The position numbers were made by a program, and so were the translations under genes. Shown piece by piece: positions 13,653-64,000 of a DNA stretch of 64,000 nucleotides. How positions within the stretch are numbered: the first letter of the stretch is position 1; every line of letters starts with the position of its first letter. The notes below the pieces were generated by a model that saw nothing but the letters and a program-made list of their open reading frames with translations, did no database searches and had not been told where the DNA came from. The DNA is from Sycon ciliatum. Its lineage: Eukaryota > Porifera > Calcarea > Leucosolenida > Sycettidae. The stretch lies in contig NC_088651.1 in assembly GCF_964019385.1 (NCBI RefSeq), forward strand, positions 7,762,672 to 7,826,671, given 5' to 3'.

Positions 13653-13734
13653 CGCACTAAGTCCACACGGCCACAGACTCGTAGTACATGGCACATGCAG
13701 TATTACTCATGATCTCCAGAAAACTTGACATTAA

Positions 13735-14754
13735 GGGGGCAGCCTGGTCGTAAAATCCCTGAAAAATCGAATTTGTGAATTCATATCGAGGACTACATCA
13801 GTTGAAAGAGCATGAACAGCTGCAAAATCTCTGAAACTTTTGTCTCGATCTCACCAGCCGCAAGAGTTATGGCCGAAAATGTGCCCTTGTAAGGAAAGAT
13901 TTGCACGCTGTCATTTGTTGGCAGCACTGTATTTGAATGTGAGCAGACCGTGCGCAACTTGTCGTATCATGGAAACACGCGAAAGTGTGCACAATTTTGC
14001 TCCAAGTCCAAAAGATCACGTTTTTAAGCCACGTATTGAGCTGCACGGCTTCACCCGCCGCCGTGCAGCAGGAATTTTGCCAACACCCTCGTGACGTTGT
14101 AGATATGTGGCTTGATTATTGTAGTTGACGTTGATTTAGTGACTTTGGCAAGTTTGAGTCGTGTCAAGAAGTCAGATAGGATTCCGTACTAGGCAGTAGT
14201 GGAACGTGAGTGGAAGTCTTTGCCGATTTTTGAGGGTATCCTGAATTCGGTTTGCAGCGCTTTGGAAATGGCTTGCTGTGGAGGTTCCAGCACTGGATGT
14301 TGTATCAAAGGTACGACCTCGTAGCAGACCCTAAACCTAAAAAAATTCCAAAAATGACTTGGGTTTGTGGGAGTCTGTGAAACAACGCCCACTCCTGCCG
14401 TTGTGACAGATTCCAGGGCCACGTTGAAGGGCCCTATCCCACCACCCATGGCTGCTTCTGGACTTTTTTAGGTTTGGATCCCGCGCACGGACAGAATGGG
14501 CAAGAAAATGTGAAAAAATTGTAAATGCATTTTTTGGCTCCTGGGTGGCTCGCACACCGTGGCACTATGCCGGAATTTTGAGTTTTTCCGGCCCGGAAAG
14601 CCTGTCAGTGAGGCGTAAGAAGAACTTTTAAATCATGTCCAGAGGGCCAGCATAGTGGCAGGAGTGTGTGGTGAACATTTCACTCAAATCCATTGAGAGA
14701 CACCAAAGTTACGGTCAATTCAATGCCATATGAAATTTACGACCAGGCTGCTAC
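13735..14754. mobile_element. ~1-kb TIR element, non-autonomous
   Basis: GCAGCCTGGTCGTAAAA near the left end pairs with TTTACGACCAGGCTGC near the right end. No coherent transposase. Clear target duplications were not found, so the exact ends are uncertain. Confidence 0.6.
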
Positions 14755-15049
14755 CGTAACAAAACATATATGCCATGGTGCAAACCAAGCGGAATTGCAC
14801 AATCTTGTATATGTACTCTTGATAGTACCTTAAATGTTGAAGTTGAATTGGCAGACTGGCCTTCACTCAGCACAGGATAAGAAGATGTCCATGAAGACAT
14901 CAGACTTCGAACAACACAGTGAGTCTGCAGCAGAGATGGAACATAAGACACAAGCCAAGTCCATTGTCATCAACTACAGTGTAAACACAGATACAATATA
15001 CATGCTCAAGATGTTATGCTGCTGTTCTCGGATGTTATGCTTCTGCAAG

Positions 15050-16300
15050 TAAACAGAGCCCCACACTTCTCTTGAAGGAGTGAGGTTTGTTGTAAAACTG
15101 ACTCAAAGCTGAATGCCCAGCAATACATAGCCCGAATCACCGGTTTTGTGATCACAAGGCTGGCCCACATTGTCAAGCTTATCAGAGCCCCACACTTCCC
15201 TTGAAGGAGTGAGGTTGAATGGAAGACTGGCTGATAGCTCAATACCAAGTAATACACGGCCCGAATCACCGGGTTTGTGCTCGCAAGGCTGCCCCACATT
15301 TTCAAGCATATCAGAGCCCCACACTTCCCTTGAAGGAGTGAGGTTGAATGCAAGACTGACTCATACCTCACTGCCAAGCGATACACGGCCCGAATCACCG
15401 GGTATGTGTTATCACAAGGCTGCCGACAACGTCAAGCACATCAGAGCACCACACTTTCCTTGAAGTACTGAGTTCAAATGCAAGTCTAACTCGTCGCTCT
15501 TTGCTAGTAACAGACGCCACGAATCACGGGGTATGTAGTCCCAAGTCTTCACCCCGTTATCAAGGATATCAGAGCCCCTCCACTTTCATTGAAGTGCACT
15601 ACTGAGGTGCGAGGATTGCTCGGGATAGTACTCATAATCCTTCACTTCAAAATGTCAGAGGATTTACACCTCATTCTCAACATGAGCGACAAAGGCCATT
15701 GTCGTTAAAACCTCATCATCCATCATGAAGTAACATACAACCATGGAATGGATGCTGTTAGTTCCGTCTCTCTGCTCATTCCTTGCCATGTCCAAAGAAA
15801 TTTTGAATCACTGCGTTCGGTGTCACAACATTGCCCCACATTGCAAAGCATACGAGAACCTCAAGATAGACATTATAGGAATGAGGCTGAATGCGAGTGG
15901 AGACTCATTCCATTGTCAGATAACGGACACACCGAATCAGCGGGTATGTGTAATCACAAGGCTGCCCATAATTGTCAAGCTTGTCAGAGCCGCACACTTC
16001 CCTTGAAGGAGTGAGGTTGAATGCAAAACTCACAGCTCACTGCCAAGCAATACGTAGCCCGAATCACCGGGTATCTGATCACAAGGCTGCCCCACATTGT
16101 CAAGCATATCAGAGCACCACACTTCCCTTGAAGGAGTGAGGTTGAACGCAAGAGTGACTCATAGCTCAATGCCAATTAATACACGGCCCGAATCACCGGG
16201 TATGTGTAATCGCAAGGCTGAACCACATTGTGAAGCATATCAGAGCCCCACACTTTCCTTGAAGGAGTGAGGTTGAATGCAAGAGTGAATCATAGCTCAA
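15050..16300. repeat. ~128-bp satellite running into the assembly gap
   Basis: The block CACACTTCCCTTGAAGGAGT recurs at about 15062, 15190, 15318, 15988, 16114 and 16250, with AATCACCGGGTATGTG in each unit. The middle (about 15,590-15,930) is diverged. The preceding 14,755-15,050 holds nothing recognisable. Confidence 0.88.
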
Positions 16301-16500
16301 NNNNNNNNNNNNNNNNNNNNNNNNNNNNNNNNNNNNNNNNNNNNNNNNNNNNNNNNNNNNNNNNNNNNNNNNNNNNNNNNNNNNNNNNNNNNNNNNNNNN
16401 NNNNNNNNNNNNNNNNNNNNNNNNNNNNNNNNNNNNNNNNNNNNNNNNNNNNNNNNNNNNNNNNNNNNNNNNNNNNNNNNNNNNNNNNNNNNNNNNNNNN
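16301..16500. other. assembly gap of exactly 200 N
   Basis: A round-number run of N, as placed by scaffolding software. It separates satellite from RTK-A exon 9. Confidence 0.99.
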
Positions 16501-16547
16501 TCTAATGGACACAGTCGAGTGTGCGCACTGTTTTACCGGACTTTTAC

Positions 16548-30048
<13,501 letters not shown>

Positions 30049-32636
30049 CTTTTATAATGTTAGTCCCTGCATGGATTCTGCGAAGCTCATTGCCACTGTC
30101 AATGGCTTGAAAACTGATCACGCTGGGGCTGGGCTTGCCTGGCGGAGATAACGACTTTCTCGAATTATTTGTCTTCGTGACCTGCGCATTCTTCTGAGCG
30201 GTCGTCACCCCAACCTTAGTTCAGTCATTACCGGAACCATCCACAAATTTCACTACGATAAAGAGATTTCCTCGTTGCGCTCTTTCTCAATGGTGATACG
30301 GAGGCTTCGCTTAGACAACACCATCATCGTTATCATGCTGCTGTGTCTTTGCTGAGATTGAACCTATCGCGACCTACTATCAGCACGTTCAAGTAAGTTA
30401 GTTGTCAGCACCCTGCTCAGAGCCTGTCACTCTGTCAGCTGAGAATGGATTGCAGAGGCGGACAGCTCCCTATAAGTAGCGAGTAGCCGTCGTTGGAGAT
30501 CTGTTTCGAGGCATGGAGGGTATTCCCTTGTAAGGACTGCTGGTAAGCCGTGATAGCGCGCACAGGATCGCTATCAACAGGCAACGGATGATGTGTTCCT
30601 TGTTCGAGCAAGACTGTAGGAGGCAGAGCGGCATCAAACTCCAATGCGCCTCCTCGCTCTTGCTATTGACTATTGTATATTCACACGGGACACCAAGAAC
30701 CAATCCACAGTTGGCACGCTTTACAAGACATTGGCCAGTATCTTGAAACTTTCGAAGGCATCAGGCGGTATTTCGTCACGCAAGAAAGAGTTTTCTTCGT
30801 GCTCATCGCGCGCAGCCTAGCCAGTCGACTAGTCCAGAGGAAAAATACAGCAAGTAACCCGCGCAGCGCAGAGGCTACTCGCACAAATGACCATGGTGAC
30901 ACTTCACTCTTCAGCTTGAACAATATGAAGTAACTTAGTTCAGCCTAGCGCCTTCACTGACTTCAGAAGTTCACTTCAGGTTGGGCAAGCGAGGCTGACG
31001 AACACAAGAGCAAAAATCGTGAAAAATTATATCTTTCACGCACGACCTCGAAACGCGTCCGGGTGTCATTCGCGGTCGATCCGCAGGTCCTCCTACAGTC
31101 CTAGCCTCGGTCAGGCCCGGGGAGGTGCAGTTTGATCTTTTGTCGTTTTGAGGTAGCACAGTAGATCTACTCAGTAGTCCGTAGATATCCTTGAAGGCAG
31201 ATATCAGACTCCTGATCTTCCAGCTCTAGCGTGACCACAGCGGGCCGGGCAGGTCGAATGCCCTACCCCATCCTCCCGGGTCCCGATCCCAGAATCCCAC
31301 CCACCGCGTACCGGTAGTTGAATGTAACGTTGAATGTTGTTGCCTTGGTGACATTTTCATGCTCGGTCAGTACAACCACCAATCACTGAATCAGCTACCA
31401 TCGCGTGATGAATTATTATTTGAGGCATTGTACGCATGCTCACCAATGCAGCTGCAGAACAGTGTAGCCCGCGCTCTCTTGGCTTGGCCAGTTGTCCTCC
31501 AACTTTTGTGGTGCAAGGAGAAGAAGGAAGGAGATGGACCTCGTGTTTCATATTCACGTTTACTCCGCATCCCTTGGACCTAATCTACTTTCAGCCATTA
31601 GCCTCAATACTTCAACGCACAGAATGTGACCTACCACATCGCTAACAGCTGTGCCTGCTTGCGTGCATCCCGTGTTCGTCGCGCGCTCTGCTGAGTATAA
31701 ACTTTCTACTTCGAGGAAGGAACGTTTTCAAATCTTAGGTAGGGTGTGTCCTAGGCTTGTTTCCTTTTCTGTTAGCTGTGTTTTGTACTAATGGGGATTT
31801 CGGTATTGTTGGACTCTTTGAAGTCAGTGCCGATATTCCACCCGCAGCTCTTTTAGGTAACGGTTGCCTATGTTACTTTTTTGGGCAATGGAAGGTGTTC
31901 GCACAATAACCGTGGTCCAAATTATCAGTACTCGAAGTGTGTGTGTGTGTGCAGGGACATTACTGTTACAACCATGCGAATGATCCACTAGTTATTCACT
32001 GGCGGTTCTCTAGTTCTCCGTGTTCGATTTTGTTCTCCTTGCTGCTTTGTTTGGGTCGCTTTAGGTGGACGCACGCACGCGCGCACCACTAAGGGCTGAG
32101 CACATGGTTTTGAGAAAAAAATGCTTGCTTCGACGAATGTGGATCCATACTGTCCTGGTACGGCAGCTCAAGGCACCAGTCGAGGTGTTTGTCCATCAAC
32201 CGGCACGAATGACCCCACCATCACTGGCACAGGCACCGACACCACCACCGGCACGAGAGGCACCAGACTGTGTGACTTCTCGAAACACTGTCACCGATGC
32301 TTATCCTTTCGGGTTCCTTTTCGATATTGTTATTGTTTTCATTCGGGAATAAATACCGAATATGATATCGGTCGCTAACAGAGGCTATAGCTGTTGCCGT
32401 CGACTGATCATCTTGTTACTGTCCGGCTATGCGCTCGTTGATCGACACAGCGTTCGCCTGTCCAATCCGTCGCCCCGGTGAGTCTGTTGCATATCTGTGT
32501 GCGTCGGAATTCACTTCAGAATACTTTGCATCATGCTGTGCTGATAATGAGAATTGACTATGATTAGGACTTAGGAATTTGAGGTGCGTATGATGTCCTT
32601 GTTGTTGACTACAGTTTCCAAGTAGGATTTTCTGTT

Positions 32637-32701
<65 letters not shown>

Positions 32702-34111
32702 TGAATGTGTGTGTATGTGTCCGTGCGCGTGAGTCTGTCTTCTTTTTCTTTTTTTCGCAGTAGATTGTTGGCGTTCCAGTACGTTCAGTTTCGTGTTGCT
32801 GACCAAATGAAGCTGTCCATTGCTGTCTGGGATCGGGTGTTCGTTACTTCTCTACTTCTTCCACCCGAAACCTGTGCTTGAGGTTGGGCAACATGCACGT
32901 CAAGGCTCAAGATCTGTGACAGCTTGCTTAGGCATCTGGTTGCCTGCTGAGATGTAGGATGAGTTTAAGCCCAAGATCGTGGAAATTGTCCAATGTACAT
33001 AAACCAAAGTTACATCTAATTCTAAGTACAAATTTGGTGATTGTGTGGGCTTGTATACATTTTAATCGGATAGTAAAGGGTTCCCACTTTAAAGCATTGT
33101 ACTTGAGAACCGACAAACACTGAGATGCGAACTGTCCCAGGGCGTAAACTTGATTCACTCGATTGGATTTCATTGAGCAACACTGTACTTGAGCAGACAG
33201 GCAGCACAGCCATACATCCTTATGTGCACAGCACAGACCGCAACTGAAAATGTGGCATTAGAGAGCAGACAGGGTGGTTCGCAGGCTTACTGGAAATGGG
33301 CTTGAGCCATGCCTGATCACACTAGTATACTGACTTGTAATCATGTGCCTTGTCTAGTACCTTCAATGCATGAATTTCTAGTTCAGAGTTCGCACAGCAA
33401 CGTGGTGCTGTGCTGTGGTGCTGTGCAGGCACCGGCCTGGGTGACCGGGAACATAGAACTATTCCCCTGATTCTATCTGTCAAACCATGGTGCAAATCTA
33501 GCGATTGATGCTTTCCATGTGTGCGGCTTTGGTAGTAAGATTTCCATCTCTGCGCTTTCATTTTGTTTCTCACTGTCTTTGAGCACATTACAAGCAATCA
33601 GTGTACCAGACCCTACCTACCATGAACCACTTAGCGCAGTATCGATCAGCCGTCACTCATACTAAGTCTTATACTTGCAACCTCCAGCGGTGCTGTCTAA
33701 GGTGAGCTCATGTGGCACATTCAGGTCCCAAATCTGGTTAGCAAAATAATAGTCTGAGAACAGTTTCTGAATCCAAAGTCAAGTTGTGTTTGATAATCGT
33801 GCCTCCTTTCTTGCAAATGGTCATCGTTGTCAAAGAGCACGCAGGAGCATTCTTCCACTGTTCTGGCAGACGTTCTTGCTGAGCTGTAGCATTTTGTGTT
33901 TGGGTGACATCACGGTGATAAATAGTCGGCGGAGAGCATGTTTACTGCTAGACTAGAATTATTACCAAAACTAGAGAGGTTTTGTGTGACAGTCCTGTAT
34001 TCACAGTTTGTATGGTGTTGCAAACCAGTGCTTGCTGCTTTGCCAAGCTATAGCAAGTACCTGAGATGAATACGTAGTCACACAACCCCTATTGAAACCA
34101 GTGAGTCCAAG
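30049..34111. other. intergenic spacer upstream of RTK-A
   Basis: No convincing gene. It should hold the RTK-A promoter just above 30,048, but no clear TATA or initiator was recognised. A (GT)n tract is at 32,640-32,700 and a solo CTGCTCAATGAAAT end near 33,170. An open frame near 32,120-32,375 with TGTGTDTTTGTRG was not recognised. Confidence 0.6.
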
Positions 34112-36595
<2,484 letters not shown>

Positions 36596-37421
36596 GTATC
36601 AGTTCAAGTATCAGTTGTGCTCTCTATGTGGTGCATTGTGATGAGCTGTGCTCTTGTCCCTGTTCCATTTACCCATACCAAATTCACTCCACTCCGCTTC
36701 TACACTCTACAACAGTGCCTGAGCAAGGCTAGCTTGTCTCAACTCTGAGCTTCAGTGCAATGATCAAGCAAACTAGCCCGGTTTTACATACCCATTTGAG
36801 CTGTCCCTTTTATTCCTAGTGAAGTAGCCAATAAAGTATTCTTGAGTCATTTCATGCAAAAGTAGGGTGTGCAAAGTCTCTTTCCGATGACTCCACCTGC
36901 CTTCATGTTTCTGGACTTCAGGTATCACCTTCCATTGTTTGCAGTCTGGCTTCAAGTCCTTGTTTCAAGTAAATGCCTTTGTAAAGGAAATATGTCTTGC
37001 AGATACCTCATGCTTGTAATGGAAGGGGATGGGAGCATGCTCATCCTTGTTTTGTGTATGACTTGTCAATGTGCATGGCACCACACATTACCGGCCGGCA
37101 AACCCTCCTCCGTCCAGGGATCAACTTTTTTTGGTTTGGGATGTGGGCTTGAACAGAACACCTGTCACCCTGGGAGGGAAAGGGTTGTAGAAATATTTCT
37201 TTACTGCAGTACTTGCCTACTTTGTACTGTGCTTCGATGCTGCTTTCAGGATGGGATCTTTCGGGATGCCAACACCTCACCTCGCCTGCTTGGCCACTGG
37301 AAATGGATGGCTGGGGATTTTGCTGGGGATTCGGAAAGAATGTTATCTAATGACTTGAGTTCATGAATTTGCTGCATTGCCTTATGCATGCCGTACAGTA
37401 CTCGGGTGGTTCTAGGCGGGG

Positions 37422-37452
<31 letters not shown>

Positions 37453-38874
37453 GGGGGGGGGCTGATGTGCATGAGCGGTGTTACTGAGAATTGTGGATGT
37501 AATTATGCATGAACGGTACTGGCAAACAGCTGGAAAATGCAATTTACCACAAACCTATCGCCAAATTTGTGGGTTTTTTTGGGGGTTGAACCGCTGGAAT
37601 ATGCAGTTTACCACAGACCGATCGCCAAATTTGGAGGAAGGTGTGAACCGCTGGAATATGTACTACAAACATATCGCCAAATTTTGGATTTTGCCCAAAA
37701 TGCATGATCTAGGTCGCAGTGCAGTGTATCTGTAAAGTGGTGCGAGGGGTCAGCTGGTGGCAAGTTGTCTGCAGGGGCTAGGGTCGATTTTGGGTTCAAA
37801 TATTACTGGGACTGATGCGCTAGGTTACATGCAGCATAGACCTACAATAATGTACAGTACGATGTATGTCGATCACTGATCAGAGTGGAGTTGATTGTTA
37901 CTTGTGCCTGGCTCACACCAGGCCTAAGCTCCGTCCCCGACTTGAAATCGGCCGACTACATTCCAGCCATGACGACGACTCCCCATGCAATCATCACACA
38001 TACGGATACTTTTGTAAAAAAATATATCAAAATCTGGAATTTCAATACCAAAACGGGCTAGGAAATTGTGAAAACTAGCTGCTCTGAAATTGCAAAAATT
38101 GACACTATAATTATTCTGGGAGTTACATGCATGCAGTACAGTTCAAATCGGTAAACTGGGATAGATAAAAAAATATATTTCTTCGAAAGTCTTCTACTTG
38201 TAGTGTGTTAACATTACATCTTTCTTACACAAACTGCGAATCAAATACCAAAAAAATCACTAACTAACTAACTCTACTCTTCTACATTATTATTATTCAT
38301 TAAATTTTGAGTAGGTGTACCGTGTATGTAATAATTGCTTATGTCAGAATAAACTGCTACTAGTATGTTCTCAAGAAATTACAAATATTGGATGGAGGTT
38401 CAGTCATTACTGAAAACTACAAATTCTCTGCAATTATTAAATGACAAAATAATACCTAGATAAAGTAAGCAACAATAGCATTCGGCACTGTTGAGATGGT
38501 GGATGATGCAGAAAAAGACATTTCCTTTAGAATTATTATTTGCCAATTTGCACTAGCCCATCACTGAACCCTATAAATGTGATGAGCAATGCACATCTTC
38601 CGATACGGAAACTAGTTACATGGTTTAACAATGCTACATGAAAACCATGCACCTGGTGGACGTCACTTACTCCAAATACACAGGATATGCTCATACGACT
38701 CCATACATGCACTGACAAATGTCCACAGGAAGTACTACTTCGACACGTACACACAGTAATATGTTATTATGTACTGACCGGATCGGCCCGTATGGTTCAC
38801 CGTACACATTAAACACTCATACAGGCTTCCATGTCCACATGGCGTCGACTGGCACGCCGCAGCAATGCTAACTG
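36596..38874. other. spacer downstream of RTK-B
   Basis: Includes (GA)n and a G run at 37,424-37,460, the 72-bp tandem repeat listed separately, and an AT-rich stretch 38,080-38,470. It should contain the RTK-B 3' UTR (below 38,875), but no AATAAA was identified with confidence. Confidence 0.6.
37527..37690. repeat. three imperfect copies of a ~70-bp unit
   Basis: Each has TGGAATATG-like sequence, ACTACAAAC / TTACCACA, then ATCGCCAAATTT. Copies end near 37568, 37632 and 37684. Confidence 0.85.
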
Positions 38875-54976
<16,102 letters not shown>

Positions 54977-55410
54977 TTTTCTACAAACTTGCATCAGAAT
55001 TTTGCATGTTTCCACCCTCAGTCACTTCAGTGCACCACAAAGCAATCATGCGCTAACAAATTACTGGATTACCGGTCTACAGCAGCAGCATGCCAGGAAT
55101 CCCATCATGCTTATTTCAAGCAATACAACGTTCACTTACCACCCACAATCAACGTGGCCAGCAGCAATAGCCTCCGGTAAACATCTTGAACTTGTTTCAT
55201 CATTGCACACCCAGCGTGTCACCCTGAACGATTCAACCACAACTCCTCTATCAACTCATGATCCACCGCCGTGACTTCGGCTCCGCACTCCGCACTTCAG
55301 CCCGGGATTATCTTCGTTTAGATCTTCAACAGCCTTGGAAATCGTCGTCTAGATCTTTGTCCTTCGCCCCACTTCTGAACACAACCGGCTCCACATTTTG
55401 TTCTTCTTGA

Positions 55411-55866
55411 CTACTGTCGCTTGTCGCCAGACTCTGCATCTCGAGTTGTTCCGCCATACTTCTTGGAGGACCGTCGAGCGGATTCAATGACAGCAAGTCC
55501 AGAGTGCTCTGGCGACATGTCGAATCGATAGCTGCGACGTCCAAATCTTTCTTCGAAGTAGCTGTCGAAGGCAGTGCGCTCCGTGCCACCCGTCAAAGCC
55601 TGAACTAACTTGAACTCGTCACAGAAGGAGATGGAGCGAAGCTAGCTCCGTATTTGTAGCTCAGTGACAAGCTCACAGTCGTCGGCCAGTCTCGTGAGGC
55701 GGCACAGTTGAACATAATTATTTGTAGCGACGTTGCTGACAGCAAGGTAGAGCTCGCACAAGGACTTGACGCAGGACTTTACGTTCGTAAACAATCTCCA
55801 GGTCACTTGGAGATGTTCCCACCACCAACACAATTGTGAAGTGGATGATTCAGACACAGAGCGCAT
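55411..55866 (-). pseudogene. possible broken coding region, function unknown
   Basis: From ATG at 55866 the frame reads 74 codons (includes LFTNVKSCVKSLCELYLAV) to TAG at 55642-55644. The same frame then continues protein-like for ~75 codons (DEFKLVQALTGGTERTAFDS, YFEERFGRRSYRFDM) to a second TAG at 55411-55413. No splice pair removing the first stop is obvious. It sits upstream of RTK-B exon 1. It could be a decayed gene, an exon of an unrecognised gene, or chance. Confidence 0.25.
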
Positions 55867-56425
55867 TGCCTACAATCGACATCCGAAGCAAACTAAAATT
55901 ATGTACAGCCTTCAATGGTTCTTTTTTTCGGCTTTCGTATCATGTCCTTATCATGTCCTTATCTCGGCCTTTACTTGGCAGCTGACACCGCTCATGCAGT
56001 CATGGTCATACATACAGCGCTAGTATTATTACAATACTTAGTATTAGATACGTATTAGTCGCAAGTAAAGGCTAAAGCCAGTAAAATAGTAAAGGGTGGG
56101 GGCGGGGGGGGGGGGGGGGGGGTCGATCTGTCGGATATTACTACTACATGACTCATGAGTACTAGTAGCAGAGATTTCAATCATTTGGCCCGCTGCGCTA
56201 CCTTGCACTAGCACATAGTCATTGTTATTATTCTCGTATCCGTCCCGTGTGAGTGGGAAAACTAGCACATGCTTCAAAGTAATTATATCATCTGAAGACC
56301 TACTGGCACTGGCAGTCTAGCACGGGCTGCACCTGTGCCTGTGGTGTAGTAGGTTTGTTTGTGGCGGGTCCCATGCGATGGGTTGTAACTTGTAGGTGAG
56401 ATTCACCCCACTGATTTTCTATGAC

Positions 56426-56483
<58 letters not shown>

Positions 56484-56862
56484 GCGCATACACAAACAGA
56501 CACATGCCACGCCACACACAATAACACCACACACATGCCTGCACAAACACACACACACAAATACAAACGTGTATGCACGTGCGCCAGCGTGCGCACACAC
56601 ACAAACAAACCATAATTAAAGGATGTACGCCCATCGCAAGAGAAGCACACAAATCTGCAATTGCACTTGATATGCACTTGATATGTGCTCTCTTGCTGAT
56701 TTTTTCTTATAGAAAACAATAGCGTACAAGATCTGAAACAGATCAAGATGCCAGATACAAGCAATGGGTGAAGTCATGTCTATGGAACCCCAAATGCAAA
56801 CCTGGTCAACACCACACGGATCACAACGGAAGAGAACGGCCGACGCAGACGTACACGCACAC

Positions 56863-56934
<72 letters not shown>

Positions 56935-57660
56935 TCACGCGCACACACTCACACGCATCCATGATGTACATCAATGCGCCAAGGAAATGATAAGTTCAGC
57001 TGTTCAGCAGGACAGATATCGAAAGTTCAAAACTGGCTATAATGCGAGCGTGACAAAGGTGATAAAGGTTAATTTAGTTTATGGTTATCTTCAATGGATC
57101 TACGATATGTTACAGCTTCATGATAAACCATGAATTTTACATTGTATTCGACCAAGCAAAAAACCTAGTTATCTAATTCATCATAAATAACGGGGAATGC
57201 TCAATATAATTAATGCTTTTAAAATTAACAAAGAAAATTTGCACAATAACAGACCAAAGGCCAAACTCAAAAAGCGATACAATGGCAATTTCGTGAATGC
57301 ACTGTTTACGAAGAGTATCAATTAGGTACAAATTACGTTGGCATGCGATAGCGGACTGTGTCTTTCCTTGTCCTTACTTCAATCGGCTGATAAACTAGAA
57401 GAGCTACTTCTTGATAAGTTCTTTCGCGGTACAACACAGTACACATGCACTGTCAACATGGGTATCAGCTAGAACTGAAATTGCGTTGGCACCGGATACA
57501 TGGGAAAACTACAAATTGAAGACTCTAATGGATTTCTGGTGCTAACTTATACAGTAAGGTGGATATCATACGTTATGGCTTTGAACTGTCCGACGGCGCT
57601 GTGTGAACATTATCCAGCACAGATAGAAAATTACATCACCCTCACTTTCAAGGACTAGAA

Positions 57661-57764
57661 TGATGTCATGGAGAGTGCATAATCCTCATGCTCAGTCGCT
57701 CAGCGATGCTTATGACATCACGGATAGTGCATTACCGTCACTTTCAGCCTTACTCATGACGTCA
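57661..57764. promoter_or_regulatory. three CRE-like octamers after the RTK-C stop
   Basis: TGATGTCA (57661), TGACATCA (57713) and TGACGTCA (57757), each followed by a GAGTG/TAGTG-like element. TGACGTCA is the canonical CREB/ATF palindrome. They are in the presumed 3' region of RTK-C and may be a decayed tandem repeat rather than an enhancer. Confidence 0.35.
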
Positions 57765-57783
57765 TGCAGAGTGGAGAAGTAAG

Positions 57784-63577
<5,794 letters not shown>

Positions 63578-64000
63578 CTGTACACATGCAGAATCAATAA
63601 CAACCATCAGTTATCAGCTCTGAACATTGGGATGCAAACTGTGATCCTGTTGACAGTGCGGCGTAAAAGATACAAGAACAAAAATAATTCTTATCACTAT
63701 TGGCATACTTGCTGGGCTATGGCAATATCAACGTTATTAGAAATCATCGCTATAGGCCAACATAGCATTACATACCATGATCCCTCCACCATTACTGTAT
63801 GCCAACGCAGCATTATCACCATGATCTCTCCCTCCCTAGCTGCATTCTTAACAATGCCCGGTCGCAAACTATGATTCAGAGACCTCTCGTCGAATGAGCC
63901 TCGCCAACCACACCGGCACATCACCCCTTCCCCTTTGTCTTGTTGTTCGGTGTCACTTCTCCTGTCTTCTTTCCTCGCCTGTTAGTAGGGCTGTGTGTTG
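63578..64000. other. RTK-C intron, right window edge
   Basis: No kinase hinge exon (LExM-type motif with 68-bp length) was found here on the minus strand, so it should lie beyond the window. Nothing else recognised. Confidence 0.6.

Larger units (their letters stand above)
54995..57783. other. spacer between RTK-C and RTK-B
   Basis: Apart from the weak coding region at 55411-55866, it holds a G run near 56,107-56,122, CA tracts at 56,430-56,480 and 56,858-56,930, and the dispersed repeat at 56,620-56,840. 57,130-57,650 is AT-rich with nothing recognised. The RTK-B promoter should be just above 54,994. Confidence 0.6.

Noticed and set aside
12333..13728. 440-460-codon open frames (VLVRA, ALYLF)
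   Set aside because: Same minisatellite effect as above.

Overview
The window looks like nuclear DNA of an early-branching animal, most probably a sponge. The reasons are intron-rich genes with canonical GT/AG splice sites, a head-to-tail cluster of divergent receptor tyrosine kinases (RTKs) with a calcium-binding EGF module and long Thr/Pro stalks, and very abundant microsatellites, minisatellites, poly-G/C tracts and short terminal-inverted-repeat (TIR) transposons. The species call is inference; the gene family is read directly from the translated exons.

Three paralogous RTK genes lie in tandem on the minus strand. RTK-B (54,976 to 38,875) is complete: 15 exons covering signal peptide, an unrecognised Cys-containing ectodomain, one cbEGF, a long (TTPTT)n stalk, one transmembrane helix, a juxtamembrane region with duplicated tyrosine motifs, a full kinase domain and a short tail. 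RTK-A (30,048 to 16,548) has the same plan, exon for exon, but stops in the kinase hinge just before a 200-N assembly gap, and the C-lobe exons are not found in the remaining 16 kb. RTK-C (63,577 to 57,784) shows only its C-lobe and tail; its 5' part lies past the right edge. Exon lengths and phases are nearly identical between paralogues, which makes two single-base departures visible: one base missing in exon 2 of RTK-B and one in exon 9 of RTK-A.

The left 16 kb carries no recognisable gene. It holds a ~366-bp satellite array (1 to ~7,440), a 15-bp minisatellite split into two same-orientation blocks by a ~3.9-kb segment with long inverted GGACTC-rich ends (probably a transposon inserted into one array), a ~1-kb TIR element, a ~128-bp satellite and the gap. 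A 474-bp foldback with tRNA-like B boxes lies inside the 3.9-kb segment.

Introns and intergenic DNA of the RTK cluster hold many short non-autonomous elements: hAT-like with 8-bp target duplications, pogo/Tigger-like with TA duplications, and unclassified families. The most unusual item is a hairpin sequence present in the same intron position of RTK-A and RTK-B: its loop is conserved, but the stems differ in sequence while remaining self-complementary in each copy. Between RTK-A and RTK-B there is one weak plus-strand gene candidate (34,112 to 36,595); most of that spacer shows nothing recognisable.

Functionally, the three genes would encode cell-surface receptors that phosphorylate tyrosines on ligand binding. 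Differences among ectodomains and juxtamembrane docking motifs suggest related receptors with different inputs and adaptors.
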